A stretch of DNA of 64,000 nt, from positions 44,110 to 108,109 of the forward strand of contig NZ_JAQNCS010000009.1 in the NCBI RefSeq assembly GCF_049472655.1. Reading direction: 5' to 3'. The notes below the pieces were generated by a model. It ran no database searches. It was given only the letters and a program-made list of their open reading frames with translations, and had not been told where the DNA came from. The position numbers were made by a program, and so were the translations under genes. Numbering within the stretch: position 1 is the stretch's first letter; each line of letters opens with the position of its first letter. The stretch comes from Deferribacter abyssi. Lineage in GTDB: Bacteria > Chrysiogenota > Deferribacteres > Deferribacterales > Deferribacteraceae. This document shows positions 7,652-17,368 of the stretch, piece by piece.

Positions 7652-9121
7652 TTGAATATTAATGAACTTGTTAGGATTCATGATAAAAATCAGTTTGAAA
7701 TAAAACTAGGGTATCTTATCAATAACAAAAAGAAAAATACTGAATATAGTATAAACATATATTTTTTTATCCCTAAAAACCTCGGTATAAATAAATATAC
7801 ATATTCAAATCATCATTTCTTTGAAGATTTTTACAGCTACGTAAGATTAATTACACCAAAAGATTCACTGAAAAGTTTAATTTCAAGACTTAATAAACTT
7901 CATGAATTTTTAAAAAAATATAATTTTGAAATAGATAAACACTTAAACCACATAAATTATGAGCTTAAAATGACAATATGCTCTTATAGAGCCTATTTAA
8001 GAGACTTTTCTAAGAAAATTTTAAATAAAGCTAAATGTGAAAAAAAATCTATAACAGAACTTATTGAAGATATAACTACTTTTAGAGAAATTATTAGAAA
8101 AATCTCACTCTTTTACCACAATACAAAAAACGAAAAATTAATAGATTTATTTAAATTTACAGACGAATACAGCAGTCTTTTAACCGATGTTTATCTTTTT
8201 CGTATTCTTAAACCCTTACTTTCTGAAAATAAAGTTGAATTAACAACAAAAATCAAAGATTTTCTTAAAAGAGAAATTAAATATAGAGCTGAAAATGGAA
8301 TGTCTGTGGTAACCTCATGTGATGCAAACAATGAAGAACTTATATATAAATACTCAGTATATAAAAAATATTTTTACAATATACTTTTTCTATCTCAAAA
8401 GAAAAAAGAAGATGCTACAGAACTCAGGCATTTCGCTTACGCTATTGCAGCAGGTATTGCAATGATATTTGCTACTTCAATAGCTTTTATTACTCAGAAA
8501 AAATATGGCAATTTAACTATGTCATTTTTTGTAGCCCTTGTTATCAGCTATATGTTTAAAGATAGAATAAAAGATTTCTTTAGACAGATGTTTGATAATA
8601 AATTTATTTTTAAGAAAGTCTACGATTTTAGGAACAAAATATATGATCTTGAAAGGTTTCGACTCTTTGGTTTTTATAAAGAAAGAGTTCGTTTTATTTC
8701 TGAAAAAGATGTTCCTAAAAAAATACTTGCCACTAGATTAAAAAAAACTGACAGTAATATAACAACATGGTATTTAGGAGAAAATATTTTAAAGTATGAA
8801 AAAAAAATCAAGTTATATAACGACAAAATAATTAACTCTTTTAAAGACAAGATTGAAGGATTAAATGATATAGTACGATTCAACATTAATAAGTTTACTA
8901 AAAAAATGGATGATCCTACATTAATTTTATACACTTTCTCTAATAATTCTTTAAAAAAAGTTAAAGCCTCAAAAGTATATCACATTAATTTAGTAATTGA
9001 ATTTCAATCTGAAGATAAACAATATTTTTATAAAGTAAGACTTATATTAACAAAAGATGGAATAAAAAGAATAGAAATCCCAGAATATGACTTAACAATA
9101 GAAAATGAGCATATCATTTGA
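7652..9121 (+). CDS. Unknown 489-residue protein with a central two-helix membrane hairpin
   Basis: Not recognised. The start is TTG at 7652, six bases after GGGAG. Residues 1-265 are charged and mainly helical, with Tyr/Lys/Phe-rich stretches. Two adjacent membrane helices lie at about residues 268-305 (FAYAIAAGIAMIFATSIAFI and LTMSFFVALVISYMF). The rest is soluble and ends in beta strands. Both soluble halves are probably on the same side. It follows the antiporter genes by 112 bases with no obvious terminator and may be in their operon. Its last eight bases overlap the convergent murB gene. Confidence 0.75.
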   Translation: MNINELVRIHDKNQFEIKLGYLINNKKKNTEYSINIYFFIPKNLGINKYTYSNHHFFEDFYSYVRLITPKDSLKSLISRLNKLHEFLKKYNFEIDKHLNHINYELKMTICSYRAYLRDFSKKILNKAKCEKKSITELIEDITTFREIIRKISLFYHNTKNEKLIDLFKFTDEYSSLLTDVYLFRILKPLLSENKVELTTKIKDFLKREIKYRAENGMSVVTSCDANNEELIYKYSVYKKYFYNILFLSQKKKEDATELRHFAYAIAAGIAMIFATSIAFITQKKYGNLTMSFFVALVISYMFKDRIKDFFRQMFDNKFIFKKVYDFRNKIYDLERFRLFGFYKERVRFISEKDVPKKILATRLKKTDSNITTWYLGENILKYEKKIKLYNDKIINSFKDKIEGLNDIVRFNINKFTKKMDDPTLILYTFSNNSLKKVKASKVYHINLVIEFQSEDKQYFYKVRLILTKDGIKRIEIPEYDLTIENEHII

Positions 9122-9977
9122 TAATTTTTACTTCAGGCTCTAAAAGTATACCAAATTTTTCATAAACAGTTGATTGTACATGATCTATTATAGCAAGAAT
9201 ATCCCTTGACTTAGCATTTCCACAATTTACAATAAAATTTGCATGTTTTTCAGATACTTTGGCTCCACCTATAGAAAAACCTTTTAGTCCTGCATCTTCA
9301 ATCAATCTCCCAGCATAATCTCCAGATGGTCTTTTAAAAACTGAACCACATGAAGCATACTCAAGAGGTTGTTTATTTTCTCTCTTTATAAGAATATCAC
9401 TTTTAATCTTTTTCAACTCTCTAATATCACCTTTTCTTAATACAAAACTAGCACTCAAAATTACCTTATTTTTTAACCCCTTTGCATTTCTATATGAAAA
9501 AAGGCAATTCTCCCTTTTAATAGTTACAAAACATTCTTTATCTATATCATAAACTAAACAATCAATTAAAATATCTTTAATTTCCATTCCAAAAGCACCT
9601 GCATTCATCTTAACAGCTCCACCTACAGAACCAGGAATACCGGCAAATTTTTCAAATCCAGCAATTCCGCTGTTAATAGAAAAATCTACAAGTTCTATTA
9701 AACCTACACCACAACCAGCAACTAAAACTTCTTTCTTATCAAGAATCCATCTGTTTAACAGTGCTGTTGAAATAACTACTCCATCAAACCCTTCATCCAT
9801 AAAAAGAACATTCGAACCAAAGCCAATTATTTCATAAGATATTTTCTCCCTTTTTGCCCATAAAATAGCTTCAACTAATTCTCTACTTGTTATAGGCATA
9901 ATAAAATATTTTGCAGGCCCACCAACTTTATAAGTTGTATACTTAGATAAAGGTTCATTTTTGATTATCCTTATCAT
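9114..9977 (-). CDS. murB: UDP-N-acetylenolpyruvoylglucosamine reductase
   Basis: 287 residues. MurB reduces UDP-GlcNAc-enolpyruvate to UDP-MurNAc with NADPH and FAD in the second step of peptidoglycan precursor synthesis. Seen are the N-terminal NEPLSKYTTYKVGGPAKYF segment split by the FAD loop, GFGSNVLF, GIPGSVGGAVKMNAGAFG, the proton-donor Ser in CGSVFKRP and the catalytic Glu in LLEPEVKII. The short length without the extra Tyr-loop domain fits type II MurB. It overlaps the phosphorylase gene before it by four bases. Confidence 0.96.
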   Translation of the reverse strand: MIRIIKNEPLSKYTTYKVGGPAKYFIMPITSRELVEAILWAKREKISYEIIGFGSNVLFMDEGFDGVVISTALLNRWILDKKEVLVAGCGVGLIELVDFSINSGIAGFEKFAGIPGSVGGAVKMNAGAFGMEIKDILIDCLVYDIDKECFVTIKRENCLFSYRNAKGLKNKVILSASFVLRKGDIRELKKIKSDILIKRENKQPLEYASCGSVFKRPSGDYAGRLIEDAGLKGFSIGGAKVSEKHANFIVNCGNAKSRDILAIIDHVQSTVYEKFGILLEPEVKIIK

Positions 9978-10765
9978 TTGCTAATCTTTGTATCTTTTAA
10001 TGCTTTTTTACACTCACATTCCTTTTTAATTAGCTTAAGATTTTTAGTAATATTATTAACAATCAATTTTATTTTTTCATTATTTTGTCTCATCACCTCA
10101 AGAACTTCATTAACAGTAAGTTTTTGAGTTGTTGTCCCTGCAGCATAATTAGTAACCACACTAACATTTGCATAACAGATTTCAAGTTCCCTAGCCAATA
10201 CACATTCAGGAAATAGTGTCATTCCCACAATATCAGCTCCTAAATTCCTAAAAACCTTAATCTCTGCAGCAGTCTCAAGCCTTGGACCATTTGTACAAAT
10301 GTACGTTCCTTTATCAAAAAAACTCTCTATTACAGCTACAACGCTTTTTATTAGCACATTTCTAAGCTCAGGACAAAATGGGTTTGTAAAATCAATATGG
10401 TGTATATCTTCTTCATCATAATAAGTAGATTCTCTACCACTTGTAAAATCTATTGCATTATCTGGGACTAATATATCACCAGGTTTTAAAAGTTCATTAA
10501 TTCCACCTACAGCAGTAAATGATATTATATGTTCTACACCAATCTCTTTAAAACCATATATATTTGCTCTGTAATTCACCTTGTGTGGAGGAATCTTATG
10601 ACCCTGCCCATGTCGATTTAAAAAATAAAATTCATACATATCAAAATAAAATTTCTTATATTTGTCAGTTGGTTTTCCATAGTGGCTAACAATTTCTATA
10701 TCCTCTACAAATTCAAATCCATCAATTTCATATAAACCACTACCACCAATTATCCCTATTTTCAT
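9974..10765 (-). CDS. MTA/MTI phosphorylase family, probably 6-oxopurine-preferring
   Basis: 263 residues of the purine nucleoside phosphorylase / MTAP fold: IGIIGGSGLYEI at the start (phosphate site), NRHGQGHKIPPHKVNYRANI, and GPRLETAAEI. MTA phosphorylases carry Asp in a TDYDCW motif to read adenine, whereas here the matching segment is TNYAAG with Asn206, which in relatives favours 6-oxopurines such as methylthioinosine or guanosine. So the likely reaction is phosphorolysis of methylthioinosine or a hypoxanthine/guanine nucleoside. A conventional MTA phosphorylase is the alternative annotation. It overlaps murB by four bases. Confidence 0.88.
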   Translation of the reverse strand: MKIGIIGGSGLYEIDGFEFVEDIEIVSHYGKPTDKYKKFYFDMYEFYFLNRHGQGHKIPPHKVNYRANIYGFKEIGVEHIISFTAVGGINELLKPGDILVPDNAIDFTSGRESTYYDEEDIHHIDFTNPFCPELRNVLIKSVVAVIESFFDKGTYICTNGPRLETAAEIKVFRNLGADIVGMTLFPECVLARELEICYANVSVVTNYAAGTTTQKLTVNEVLEVMRQNNEKIKLIVNNITKNLKLIKKECECKKALKDTKISK

Positions 10766-10793
10766 AAAACACCCCGCTAAGAATACAAAAAAG

Positions 10794-11405
10794 TTATTTC
10801 GGTTTTGGCAAATTCCAATTTTTTAATATTGCAAGTAGTCTTATAATAAAAACTACCATAACAGACACCAAGATACTCACCCCATCAGATACCCCTATTT
10901 TCTTAGCTGAAATAAATAAAATACCACCCACAAGACAGGCAGAAGCATAAATTTCTTTCTGCAAAACTAAAGGGATTTCATGCTGTAACACATCTCTAAT
11001 CATTCCGCCAAAAGTTCCTGTCATCACACCTAAAAATACAGAGCCAATCATCCCTATATTATACTCAAGCCCAATGGATGTCCCAATCACTGTAAAAATA
11101 CCAAGGCCGAGGGCATCCATTATCAGTAAAAACTTGAATCTTCGTTCTATAACATAATGGAAGTAAAATGTTAATACAGATACAAGTATGGAAATGATAA
11201 GATAATTATAATCCTTAAATATAAATGGAGGTATTCTACCCACAATTATATCTCTCAAAGTCCCACCACCTACAGCAGTAACAACACCTAAAAAAGTAAT
11301 CCCATAAATGTCCATTTTCTTACGTACACCAGCAATGGCACCACTTGCTGCAAAAGCAGCAGTACCAACTAAATCAAAAAAATAAATAATTTTTGGGAAT
11401 GTCAA
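10794..11405 (-). CDS. TRIC-family cation channel (UPF0126)
   Basis: 203 residues, seven membrane segments built from two repeats of three plus one. Each repeat carries a glycine-rich re-entrant motif: GGGTLRDIIVGRIPP in the first and FGGMIRDVLQHEIP in the second, hallmark of prokaryotic TRIC channels, homotrimeric K+-conducting proteins. It overlaps lolD by four bases, so it is translated together with lipoprotein export genes, an association that I read as operon convenience. Confidence 0.9.
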   Translation of the reverse strand: MTFPKIIYFFDLVGTAAFAASGAIAGVRKKMDIYGITFLGVVTAVGGGTLRDIIVGRIPPFIFKDYNYLIISILVSVLTFYFHYVIERRFKFLLIMDALGLGIFTVIGTSIGLEYNIGMIGSVFLGVMTGTFGGMIRDVLQHEIPLVLQKEIYASACLVGGILFISAKKIGVSDGVSILVSVMVVFIIRLLAILKNWNLPKPK

Positions 11406-12049
11406 AGTTTCTCCATCCTCAAAGTTCTTTTAGCAACTGAAGCAATCTTTTCATCATGTGTTACAAGTATAATAGAAAGCCCTTCAGCATTTAATCTTTT
11501 AAACTCATCAATAATAATCCTACTATTATCTTTATCAAGATTCCCCGTAGGTTCATCTGCAAAAAGCACAGATGGATCATTAATCAATGCTCTAGCAATG
11601 GCAACCCTCTGCTGTTCTCCTCCGGATAATTCTTTCGGAAAATGATTTATTCTACCTTCAAGCCCCATTTTAACCAAAATTTCTTTAGCTCTACTAAAAG
11701 CATTATTTTCACTATCATTAATCATTCCTGGAATAGCAACATTTTCTAAAGCTGTAAAATCATTTAATAAATAATGAAATTGAAATACAAAACCGAAATG
11801 TTTATTTCTAATATTGTCAAGATTTTTTCGATCATTATAAATATTTTCTCCATTAAAAAACACAAACCCCTCATCAGGTTTCTCTAATCCTCCCAAAATA
11901 TGCAATAAAGTTGATTTTCCTGCTCCAGATGGTCCAACAACCGCCACAAAATCTCCCTTCTCCATCTCAAAATTAAAACCTTCTAACACTTTTATTGTAG
12001 AATTACCTTTTTTATAACTTTTATATAAACTTTTAGCTTCCAAAATCAT
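11402..12049 (-). CDS. lolD: Lipoprotein-releasing ABC transporter ATPase LolD
   Basis: 215 residues. Walker A is GPSGAGKSTLLH, the ABC signature is LSGGEQQRVAIARAL, Walker B is VLFADEPTGNLD and the switch His is in VTHDEK. LolD powers extraction of outer-membrane lipoproteins from the inner membrane and hands them to LolA. Its start overlaps the stop of the permease gene (TAATGA), and that pairing separates it from general MacB-like ATPases. A LolB-like gene lies at 25.3 kb; no LolA is seen. Confidence 0.93.
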   Translation of the reverse strand: MILEAKSLYKSYKKGNSTIKVLEGFNFEMEKGDFVAVVGPSGAGKSTLLHILGGLEKPDEGFVFFNGENIYNDRKNLDNIRNKHFGFVFQFHYLLNDFTALENVAIPGMINDSENNAFSRAKEILVKMGLEGRINHFPKELSGGEQQRVAIARALINDPSVLFADEPTGNLDKDNSRIIIDEFKRLNAEGLSIILVTHDEKIASVAKRTLRMEKL

Positions 12050-13281
12050 TATTCATTCCTCAACAACTCAATGGGATCAAGCTTTGCTGCTTGTCTTGAT
12101 GGAAAAATAGACGAAATGTAAGTAATAATAATAGCACTGACTGTCACTATCATAAACACACTTGGCATGATCTTCACTGGTATTCTATCCATATAATAAA
12201 TATCTTCAGGTAAACTGATGATTTTGTACTTCTCCAAAATAACACATATGAGATATCCAAGAATATTGCCTATTACTGTTCCCACTATTCCTATAAATAA
12301 CCCCTGTTTAACAAAGACTTTTCTTATCAAAGATTCACTCGCTCCAAAAGATCTCAAAATAGCTATATCTTTTCTCTTATCCTTCACCGTCATTGTAATC
12401 AAGCTAATAATATTAAAAGAAGCCACCACTACAATAAGAGTCAAAATTACAAACATTGCTGTCTTTTCCAACTTTAAGGCAGAAAAAAGATTTCTGTTCA
12501 TGCTAAGCCAATCTCTGGCCCAAAAAGGAAATCCTAATACTTTTTGAATTTCTTCAGCAATTATACCACTTTTATTAAAATCGACAGTTTTTACTGATAA
12601 TCCGGTAACTCCTCTTTTGGTTATTTTAAAAAAATTCTTAAGATCATCTAAATACACAAAAATTAATGAATTGTTATATTCATACATACCTGTATCAAAA
12701 ATAGCTATCACTTCAAAACGCTTCATTATCGGAGTAAATCCAAAAGGACCTTTTTTACCAAAAGGCGAAATTAAAACCACATCATCACCTATAGTAACCC
12801 CCATTGTTTGCGCAAGATCCTTACCTAAAACAACTTTTGGCTTACCATCTTTTTTTGCAAGATTATATATATTTCCTTCTTTTATAAATTTACCAAGGTT
12901 TGTAGCTTTTACTTCAAGCTCAGGAATTATACCTTTTACAGCCACCCCATTTACTACATCTCTGGTACTCACAAGCACCTGACTCATTATAAAAGGAGAA
13001 ACTGCCTCAACCCCTTTAACAGCTTTTACTTTTTTTATAATATCCATCCAATTTTCAATGGGTGTTCCATCCAACTTATTTATTACAATATGCGAATTTG
13101 CACCTACAATTTTCTCTTTTAAATTTTCAGAAAATCCTGTTAAAACGCTTGTAACTACAATGAGAGTAGCTACACCCAACACTATCCCAACTATAGATAT
13201 AAAAGAAATAAAAGACAAAACCTTTGAAGACTTTTTAGAACGCAAGTATCTATAAGCTATGAAGTTATCAATTTTGGCCAC
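12049..13281 (-). CDS. lolC: Lipoprotein-releasing ABC transporter permease LolC/E
   Basis: 410 residues with the MacB/FtsX topology: one helix at about residues 25-50, a long periplasmic domain up to about residue 270, then three helices. The start MAKIDNFIAYRYLRSKKSSKVLSF and the GVAVKGI and FVVTLIVVVASFNIIS-like segments match LolC/LolE. Only one permease gene is present, so this is probably a homodimeric LolF-type permease serving both roles. It is three bases after guaA and overlaps lolD. Whether to call it lolC, lolE or lolF is a naming choice. Confidence 0.9.
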   Translation of the reverse strand: MAKIDNFIAYRYLRSKKSSKVLSFISFISIVGIVLGVATLIVVTSVLTGFSENLKEKIVGANSHIVINKLDGTPIENWMDIIKKVKAVKGVEAVSPFIMSQVLVSTRDVVNGVAVKGIIPELEVKATNLGKFIKEGNIYNLAKKDGKPKVVLGKDLAQTMGVTIGDDVVLISPFGKKGPFGFTPIMKRFEVIAIFDTGMYEYNNSLIFVYLDDLKNFFKITKRGVTGLSVKTVDFNKSGIIAEEIQKVLGFPFWARDWLSMNRNLFSALKLEKTAMFVILTLIVVVASFNIISLITMTVKDKRKDIAILRSFGASESLIRKVFVKQGLFIGIVGTVIGNILGYLICVILEKYKIISLPEDIYYMDRIPVKIMPSVFMIVTVSAIIITYISSIFPSRQAAKLDPIELLRNE

Positions 13282-13284
13282 ACA

Positions 13285-14838
13285 TCACTCCCACTCAATC
13301 GTAGCAGGTGGTTTTGAGCTTATATCATAAACTACTCTGTTTATCCCTTTTACTTCATTAATAATCCTATTCGAAATTCTAGCTAGCACATCATAAGGAA
13401 TCCTTCCCCAGTCTGCAGTCATCCCATCAAGACTTGTAACTGCTCTAAAAGCCAAAACATGTTCATATGTTCTTTCATCTCCCATTACTCCCACACTTTT
13501 AACAGGCAAAAGTACAGTAAACGCCTGCCAAATCTCCCTGTAAAGTCCTGCCTTTTTTATCTCCTCAATAGCTATAAAATCAGCATTTCTTAAAATATCA
13601 AGACGCTCCTTTGTAACACTTCCAATTACTCTTATTGCAAGTCCTGGACCAGGGAATGGATGCCTATAAACAATATCTTCAGGCAATCCTAACTCTAAAC
13701 CTACCTGTCTCACTTCATCTTTAAACAATTCTCTTAGCGGCTCAATCAATTGAAAATTCATCTTCTCTGGTAACCCACCTACATTATGATGAGTCTTTAT
13801 AGTTGCAGATGGCCCTTTAAAAGATACTGATTCTATCACATCAGGATATAGTGTCCCTTGGGCCAAAAAATGGAATTTACCAAGTTTTAAAGCTTCTCTT
13901 TCAAAAATCTTTATAAATAAATTTCCAATAATTTTACGTTTTTTTTCAGGGTCTGTAATTCCTCTTAATGATTTTAAAAACTCTTCTTCAGCATCCACAT
14001 ATACAAGGTTTATTTTAAAGTTTTCCTTAAATGTCTTAATAACCTGTTCAGGCTCATCTTTTCTAAGCAAACCGTTATTAACAAATATACAAGTCAGCTG
14101 ATCACCAATAGCTTCATGTAAAAGCACAGATACTACTGAAGAATCAACACCTCCACTTAATGCACAAAGAACCCTTTTATCACCAACAATGCTACGAATT
14201 TTTTCAATTTCATTGTGAATAAAATTTCCTGGAGTCCAAACTGGTAAACAGCTACAAATTTTTATAGCAAAATTTGCTAGAATCTTATTTCCATAATCTG
14301 TGTGAGCCACCTCTGGATGAAACTGGATCGCATAATAAGGTTTTTCTTTATGTTTCATTGCTGCAATAGGAGAATTAGCTGTAAATCCAATCACTTCAAA
14401 ATCTGATGGGATTTCCTCAAGCCTGTCCCCGTGACTCATCCAAACTTTTAATTGCCCATTATTCAAAGGAATGTCATCAAAAAGAAGATCACTTTTTTTA
14501 ACTACAAGTTCTGCATGTCCATATTCTCTTTTCTGAGACTTTGCAACAATTCCTTCAAAATGTGTACACATCAACTGCATACCATAACAGATACCTAAAA
14601 TAGGAACATTAAATTCATATATACTTTTGTCAATTATCGGTGCATTAGCATCATAAACACTTTTTGGACCACCAGAAAGTATAATCCCTTTTGGATCAAA
14701 ATCCTTAATCTTATCTATACCACAATTATATGGAAAGATTTCACAATAAACTCTGCTTTCTCTTATTCTCCTCGCAATTAGTTGTGTATATTGTGACCCA
14801 AAATCAAGAATTAAAATCTTATTTTTCAAATAATCCAT
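13285..14838 (-). CDS. guaA: GMP synthase (glutamine-hydrolysing)
   Basis: 517 residues from ATG 14838, which has GAGGTG eight bases upstream; a TTG four codons earlier is part of that ribosome site. It makes GMP from XMP, glutamine and ATP. The class I amidotransferase domain (about 1-190) has Cys84 in GICYGMQ, His174 and Glu176 in QFHPEVA. The ATP-pyrophosphatase domain has the P-loop LSGGVDSS at 227-234, and the C-terminal dimerisation domain ends in KPPATIEWE. guaB lies just upstream on the same strand, so both steps from IMP to GMP are together. Confidence 0.98.
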   Translation of the reverse strand: MDYLKNKILILDFGSQYTQLIARRIRESRVYCEIFPYNCGIDKIKDFDPKGIILSGGPKSVYDANAPIIDKSIYEFNVPILGICYGMQLMCTHFEGIVAKSQKREYGHAELVVKKSDLLFDDIPLNNGQLKVWMSHGDRLEEIPSDFEVIGFTANSPIAAMKHKEKPYYAIQFHPEVAHTDYGNKILANFAIKICSCLPVWTPGNFIHNEIEKIRSIVGDKRVLCALSGGVDSSVVSVLLHEAIGDQLTCIFVNNGLLRKDEPEQVIKTFKENFKINLVYVDAEEEFLKSLRGITDPEKKRKIIGNLFIKIFEREALKLGKFHFLAQGTLYPDVIESVSFKGPSATIKTHHNVGGLPEKMNFQLIEPLRELFKDEVRQVGLELGLPEDIVYRHPFPGPGLAIRVIGSVTKERLDILRNADFIAIEEIKKAGLYREIWQAFTVLLPVKSVGVMGDERTYEHVLAFRAVTSLDGMTADWGRIPYDVLARISNRIINEVKGINRVVYDISSKPPATIEWE

Positions 14839-14992
14839 TTTACACCTCAAACTGATATACTTTTAACTCAAAAACGATATTGTAATTAACCTTTTAGTAA
14901 TAACTGTGTTAGGAAAAAATCTCCTTTATGAATTTTAATCTCTTGTCTAAATATAGTAAATAAACAACCTCATTTTATCAACCAATACTAAT

Positions 14993-16462
14993 TTAAATAT
15001 TTCTCCAGTAATTTGGTGCTTCTTTAGTAATAATTACATCATGCACATGGCTTTCTCCTAATCCAGCATATGTGATTTTAACGAATTTTCCTTTCTTTTT
15101 TAACTCACTAATAGTAGCACAACCACAATAACCCATTCCAGATTTTAAACCACCTACTAACTGATAAATGGTATGGCTCAAATCCCCTTTATAATGAACT
15201 CTCCCCTCAATCCCTTCAGGAACAAACTTGTTTTCCATCTCCATTTCATCTTGAAAATACCTGTCCTTGCTACCCTTTTTCATAGCACCTAAAGATCCCA
15301 TACCCCTATAAACTTTATAGCTTCTTCCTTGATACAGTTCAATCTCTCCAGGCGACTCCGTAGTACCAGCCAGAAGAGATCCTATCATAACCACAGACGC
15401 ACCAGCTGCTAATGCTTTTACAATATCACCCGAATACTTAATACCACCATCAGCAATTATGGGAATTTGGTATTTATCAGCAACTTCAGCACAGTCCATT
15501 ATGGCTGTAATTTGAGGAACTCCAACACCAGCAATTACTCTGGTGGTACAAATAGAACCAGGCCCGATTCCCACCTTTACACAGTCTGCTCCAGCCTTTA
15601 TTAAATCTTCACAAGCCTCAGCCGTAGCAACATTTCCAGCTACAAGATTCAACTCAGGATATTTCTTTTTTATAGCCTTTACCGTATCTATAACCTTCTC
15701 CGAGTGACCATGTGCAGTATCAACCACTATCACATCAACATTTTTTTCAACCAAAGCATCTACTCTATCCATTGTATCAGGAGCAATACCAACAGCAGCA
15801 CCTACTCTCAATCTGCCCAATTCATCTTTCGTTGCATTAGGATATTTTAGTTTTTTATTTATATCTTTGATTGTTATTAACCCTTTTAATTCAAAGTTAT
15901 TATCCACAACTAGCAATTTTTCTATTCTGTGCTTTTGCAAAAGTTCTTTAGCTTCATCAAGAGATGTTCCAACAGGCACCGTAATAAGATTATCCTTCGT
16001 CATAAACTCTTCTACTTTTCTATGATACTCCTCTAAAAATCTCAAATCTCTGTTTGTAATAATTCCTACTAATTTATGATCTTTAACCACAGGGATACCG
16101 CTAATTTTGTATTTTGCCATCAAATCAAGGGCATCTCTAACCGTCTTATCCGGTTCTATAGTTATAGGATCCACAATCATTCCACTTTCCGATCTTTTAA
16201 CCTTGTCCACCTCTTCAGCCTGTTCTTCAATACTCATATTTTTATGAATAAACCCCAACCCTCCTTCTTGAGCAATAGCTATAGCCATTTTAGCCTCTGT
16301 CACAGTATCCATGGCAGCACTTACAATTGGGATATTCAGTTCGATTTTATCAGTAAGTTTAGTCTTTGTAGACACATCCTTTGGCAAAATACTGCTTCGC
16401 TGTGGAACAAGTAACACATCATCAAAAGTTAATGCTTCCTTTATAATCTTCTTACTATACAT
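14993..16462 (-). CDS. guaB: IMP dehydrogenase
   Basis: 489 residues from ATG 16462, preceded by GAGGTG; the TTG further upstream belongs to the ribosome site. IMPDH oxidises IMP to XMP with NAD+, the first step to GMP. The catalytic loop is GPGSICTTR with Cys305, the same number as in the E. coli enzyme. Two CBS domains, which bind adenine or guanine nucleotides for control, lie at about 95-205 (ITNRDLRFLEEY, ITIKDINKKLKYP). The catalytic flap is near residues 385-420. It is 154 bases from guaA; I see no terminator between them. Confidence 0.98.
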   Translation of the reverse strand: MYSKKIIKEALTFDDVLLVPQRSSILPKDVSTKTKLTDKIELNIPIVSAAMDTVTEAKMAIAIAQEGGLGFIHKNMSIEEQAEEVDKVKRSESGMIVDPITIEPDKTVRDALDLMAKYKISGIPVVKDHKLVGIITNRDLRFLEEYHRKVEEFMTKDNLITVPVGTSLDEAKELLQKHRIEKLLVVDNNFELKGLITIKDINKKLKYPNATKDELGRLRVGAAVGIAPDTMDRVDALVEKNVDVIVVDTAHGHSEKVIDTVKAIKKKYPELNLVAGNVATAEACEDLIKAGADCVKVGIGPGSICTTRVIAGVGVPQITAIMDCAEVADKYQIPIIADGGIKYSGDIVKALAAGASVVMIGSLLAGTTESPGEIELYQGRSYKVYRGMGSLGAMKKGSKDRYFQDEMEMENKFVPEGIEGRVHYKGDLSHTIYQLVGGLKSGMGYCGCATISELKKKGKFVKITYAGLGESHVHDVIITKEAPNYWRNI

Positions 16463-16523
16463 GCAACACCTCAATATCTATTATAGTTTAAAAGTAAAGC
16501 GATCGGACAATAATGTAAAATAC

Positions 16524-17336
16524 TTAGTATCCCCAATCTCTACTATATCTAAAATCTTTATCAATAGTTCTATTGCTAATCTTTGCAATAACAGGAAGTT
16601 GTCTTTTAAACTGATTACGTCTAATCCTGTCATAAACATCTTTCACAAAGCCCTCATCAAACCCCATCCTTATTAACTCCTGCTTACTTCTTCTTTCATC
16701 AATCATTGCATACAACAATTTATCCACTTCTCTGTATGAAAAACCTAGTTCATCCTCATCTTTTTGACCAATCCATAAATCTGCCGTTGGACTCTTTTTA
16801 ATAACCTTTTCAGGAATACCTAAATACTCTGCCAAATCCCACACCTGTGATTTATATAAATCGCCTATCGGATTAATTGCAGAAGCCATATCTCCATACC
16901 AGGTTCCGTACCCTAGTAGCAATTCTGTTTTATTACTAGTTCCTAATACCAGAGCATTGTTTTCAGCTGATTTATCAAAAAGAATAATCATTCTCATCCT
17001 CGCCATAACATTACCTTTTCTAAGTTTTGAAATATCAGAAAATCTCTCAAAATAAGGATCAACAAAAGGCGTAATCTCTATAATATCAAAATTAACTCCT
17101 AAAAAATCAACTATTAGCTTAGCATCATTAAGACTTTCTTCATTACTAGTTTTATAAGGTAGAGCATAAGTATATACTCTTTCTTTTCCTAAAGCTAGTG
17201 TAGCTAAAGTAGCACTTAAAGCAGAATCAATCCCACCACTAAGTCCTACAACTACATTTTCTAACCCTACTTTTTCTACTTCATCTTTAATAAAAGTAGT
17301 AAGAACTTTTGTAACATATTCATTATTGAGTTTCAT
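16524..17336 (-). CDS. nadE: NAD+ synthetase, ammonia-type catalytic subunit
   Basis: 270 residues. It amidates deamido-NAD+ to NAD+ using ATP. The P-loop is GLSGGIDSALSATLA (ATP-pyrophosphatase signature), followed by TSNKTELLLGYGTWYGD, the GDLYKSQVW segment and a KSPTADLW loop that binds nicotinate adenine dinucleotide. This is the short form without a fused glutaminase. The gene immediately upstream (32-base gap, same strand) encodes a free nitrilase-type amidase, so the two may act as a split glutamine-dependent enzyme. Confidence 0.95.
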   Translation of the reverse strand: MKLNNEYVTKVLTTFIKDEVEKVGLENVVVGLSGGIDSALSATLATLALGKERVYTYALPYKTSNEESLNDAKLIVDFLGVNFDIIEITPFVDPYFERFSDISKLRKGNVMARMRMIILFDKSAENNALVLGTSNKTELLLGYGTWYGDMASAINPIGDLYKSQVWDLAEYLGIPEKVIKKSPTADLWIGQKDEDELGFSYREVDKLLYAMIDERRSKQELIRMGFDEGFVKDVYDRIRRNQFKRQLPVIAKISNRTIDKDFRYSRDWGY

Positions 17337-17368
17337 ACCACACCTTTATCTAGTTATTTTCCTCTTTT

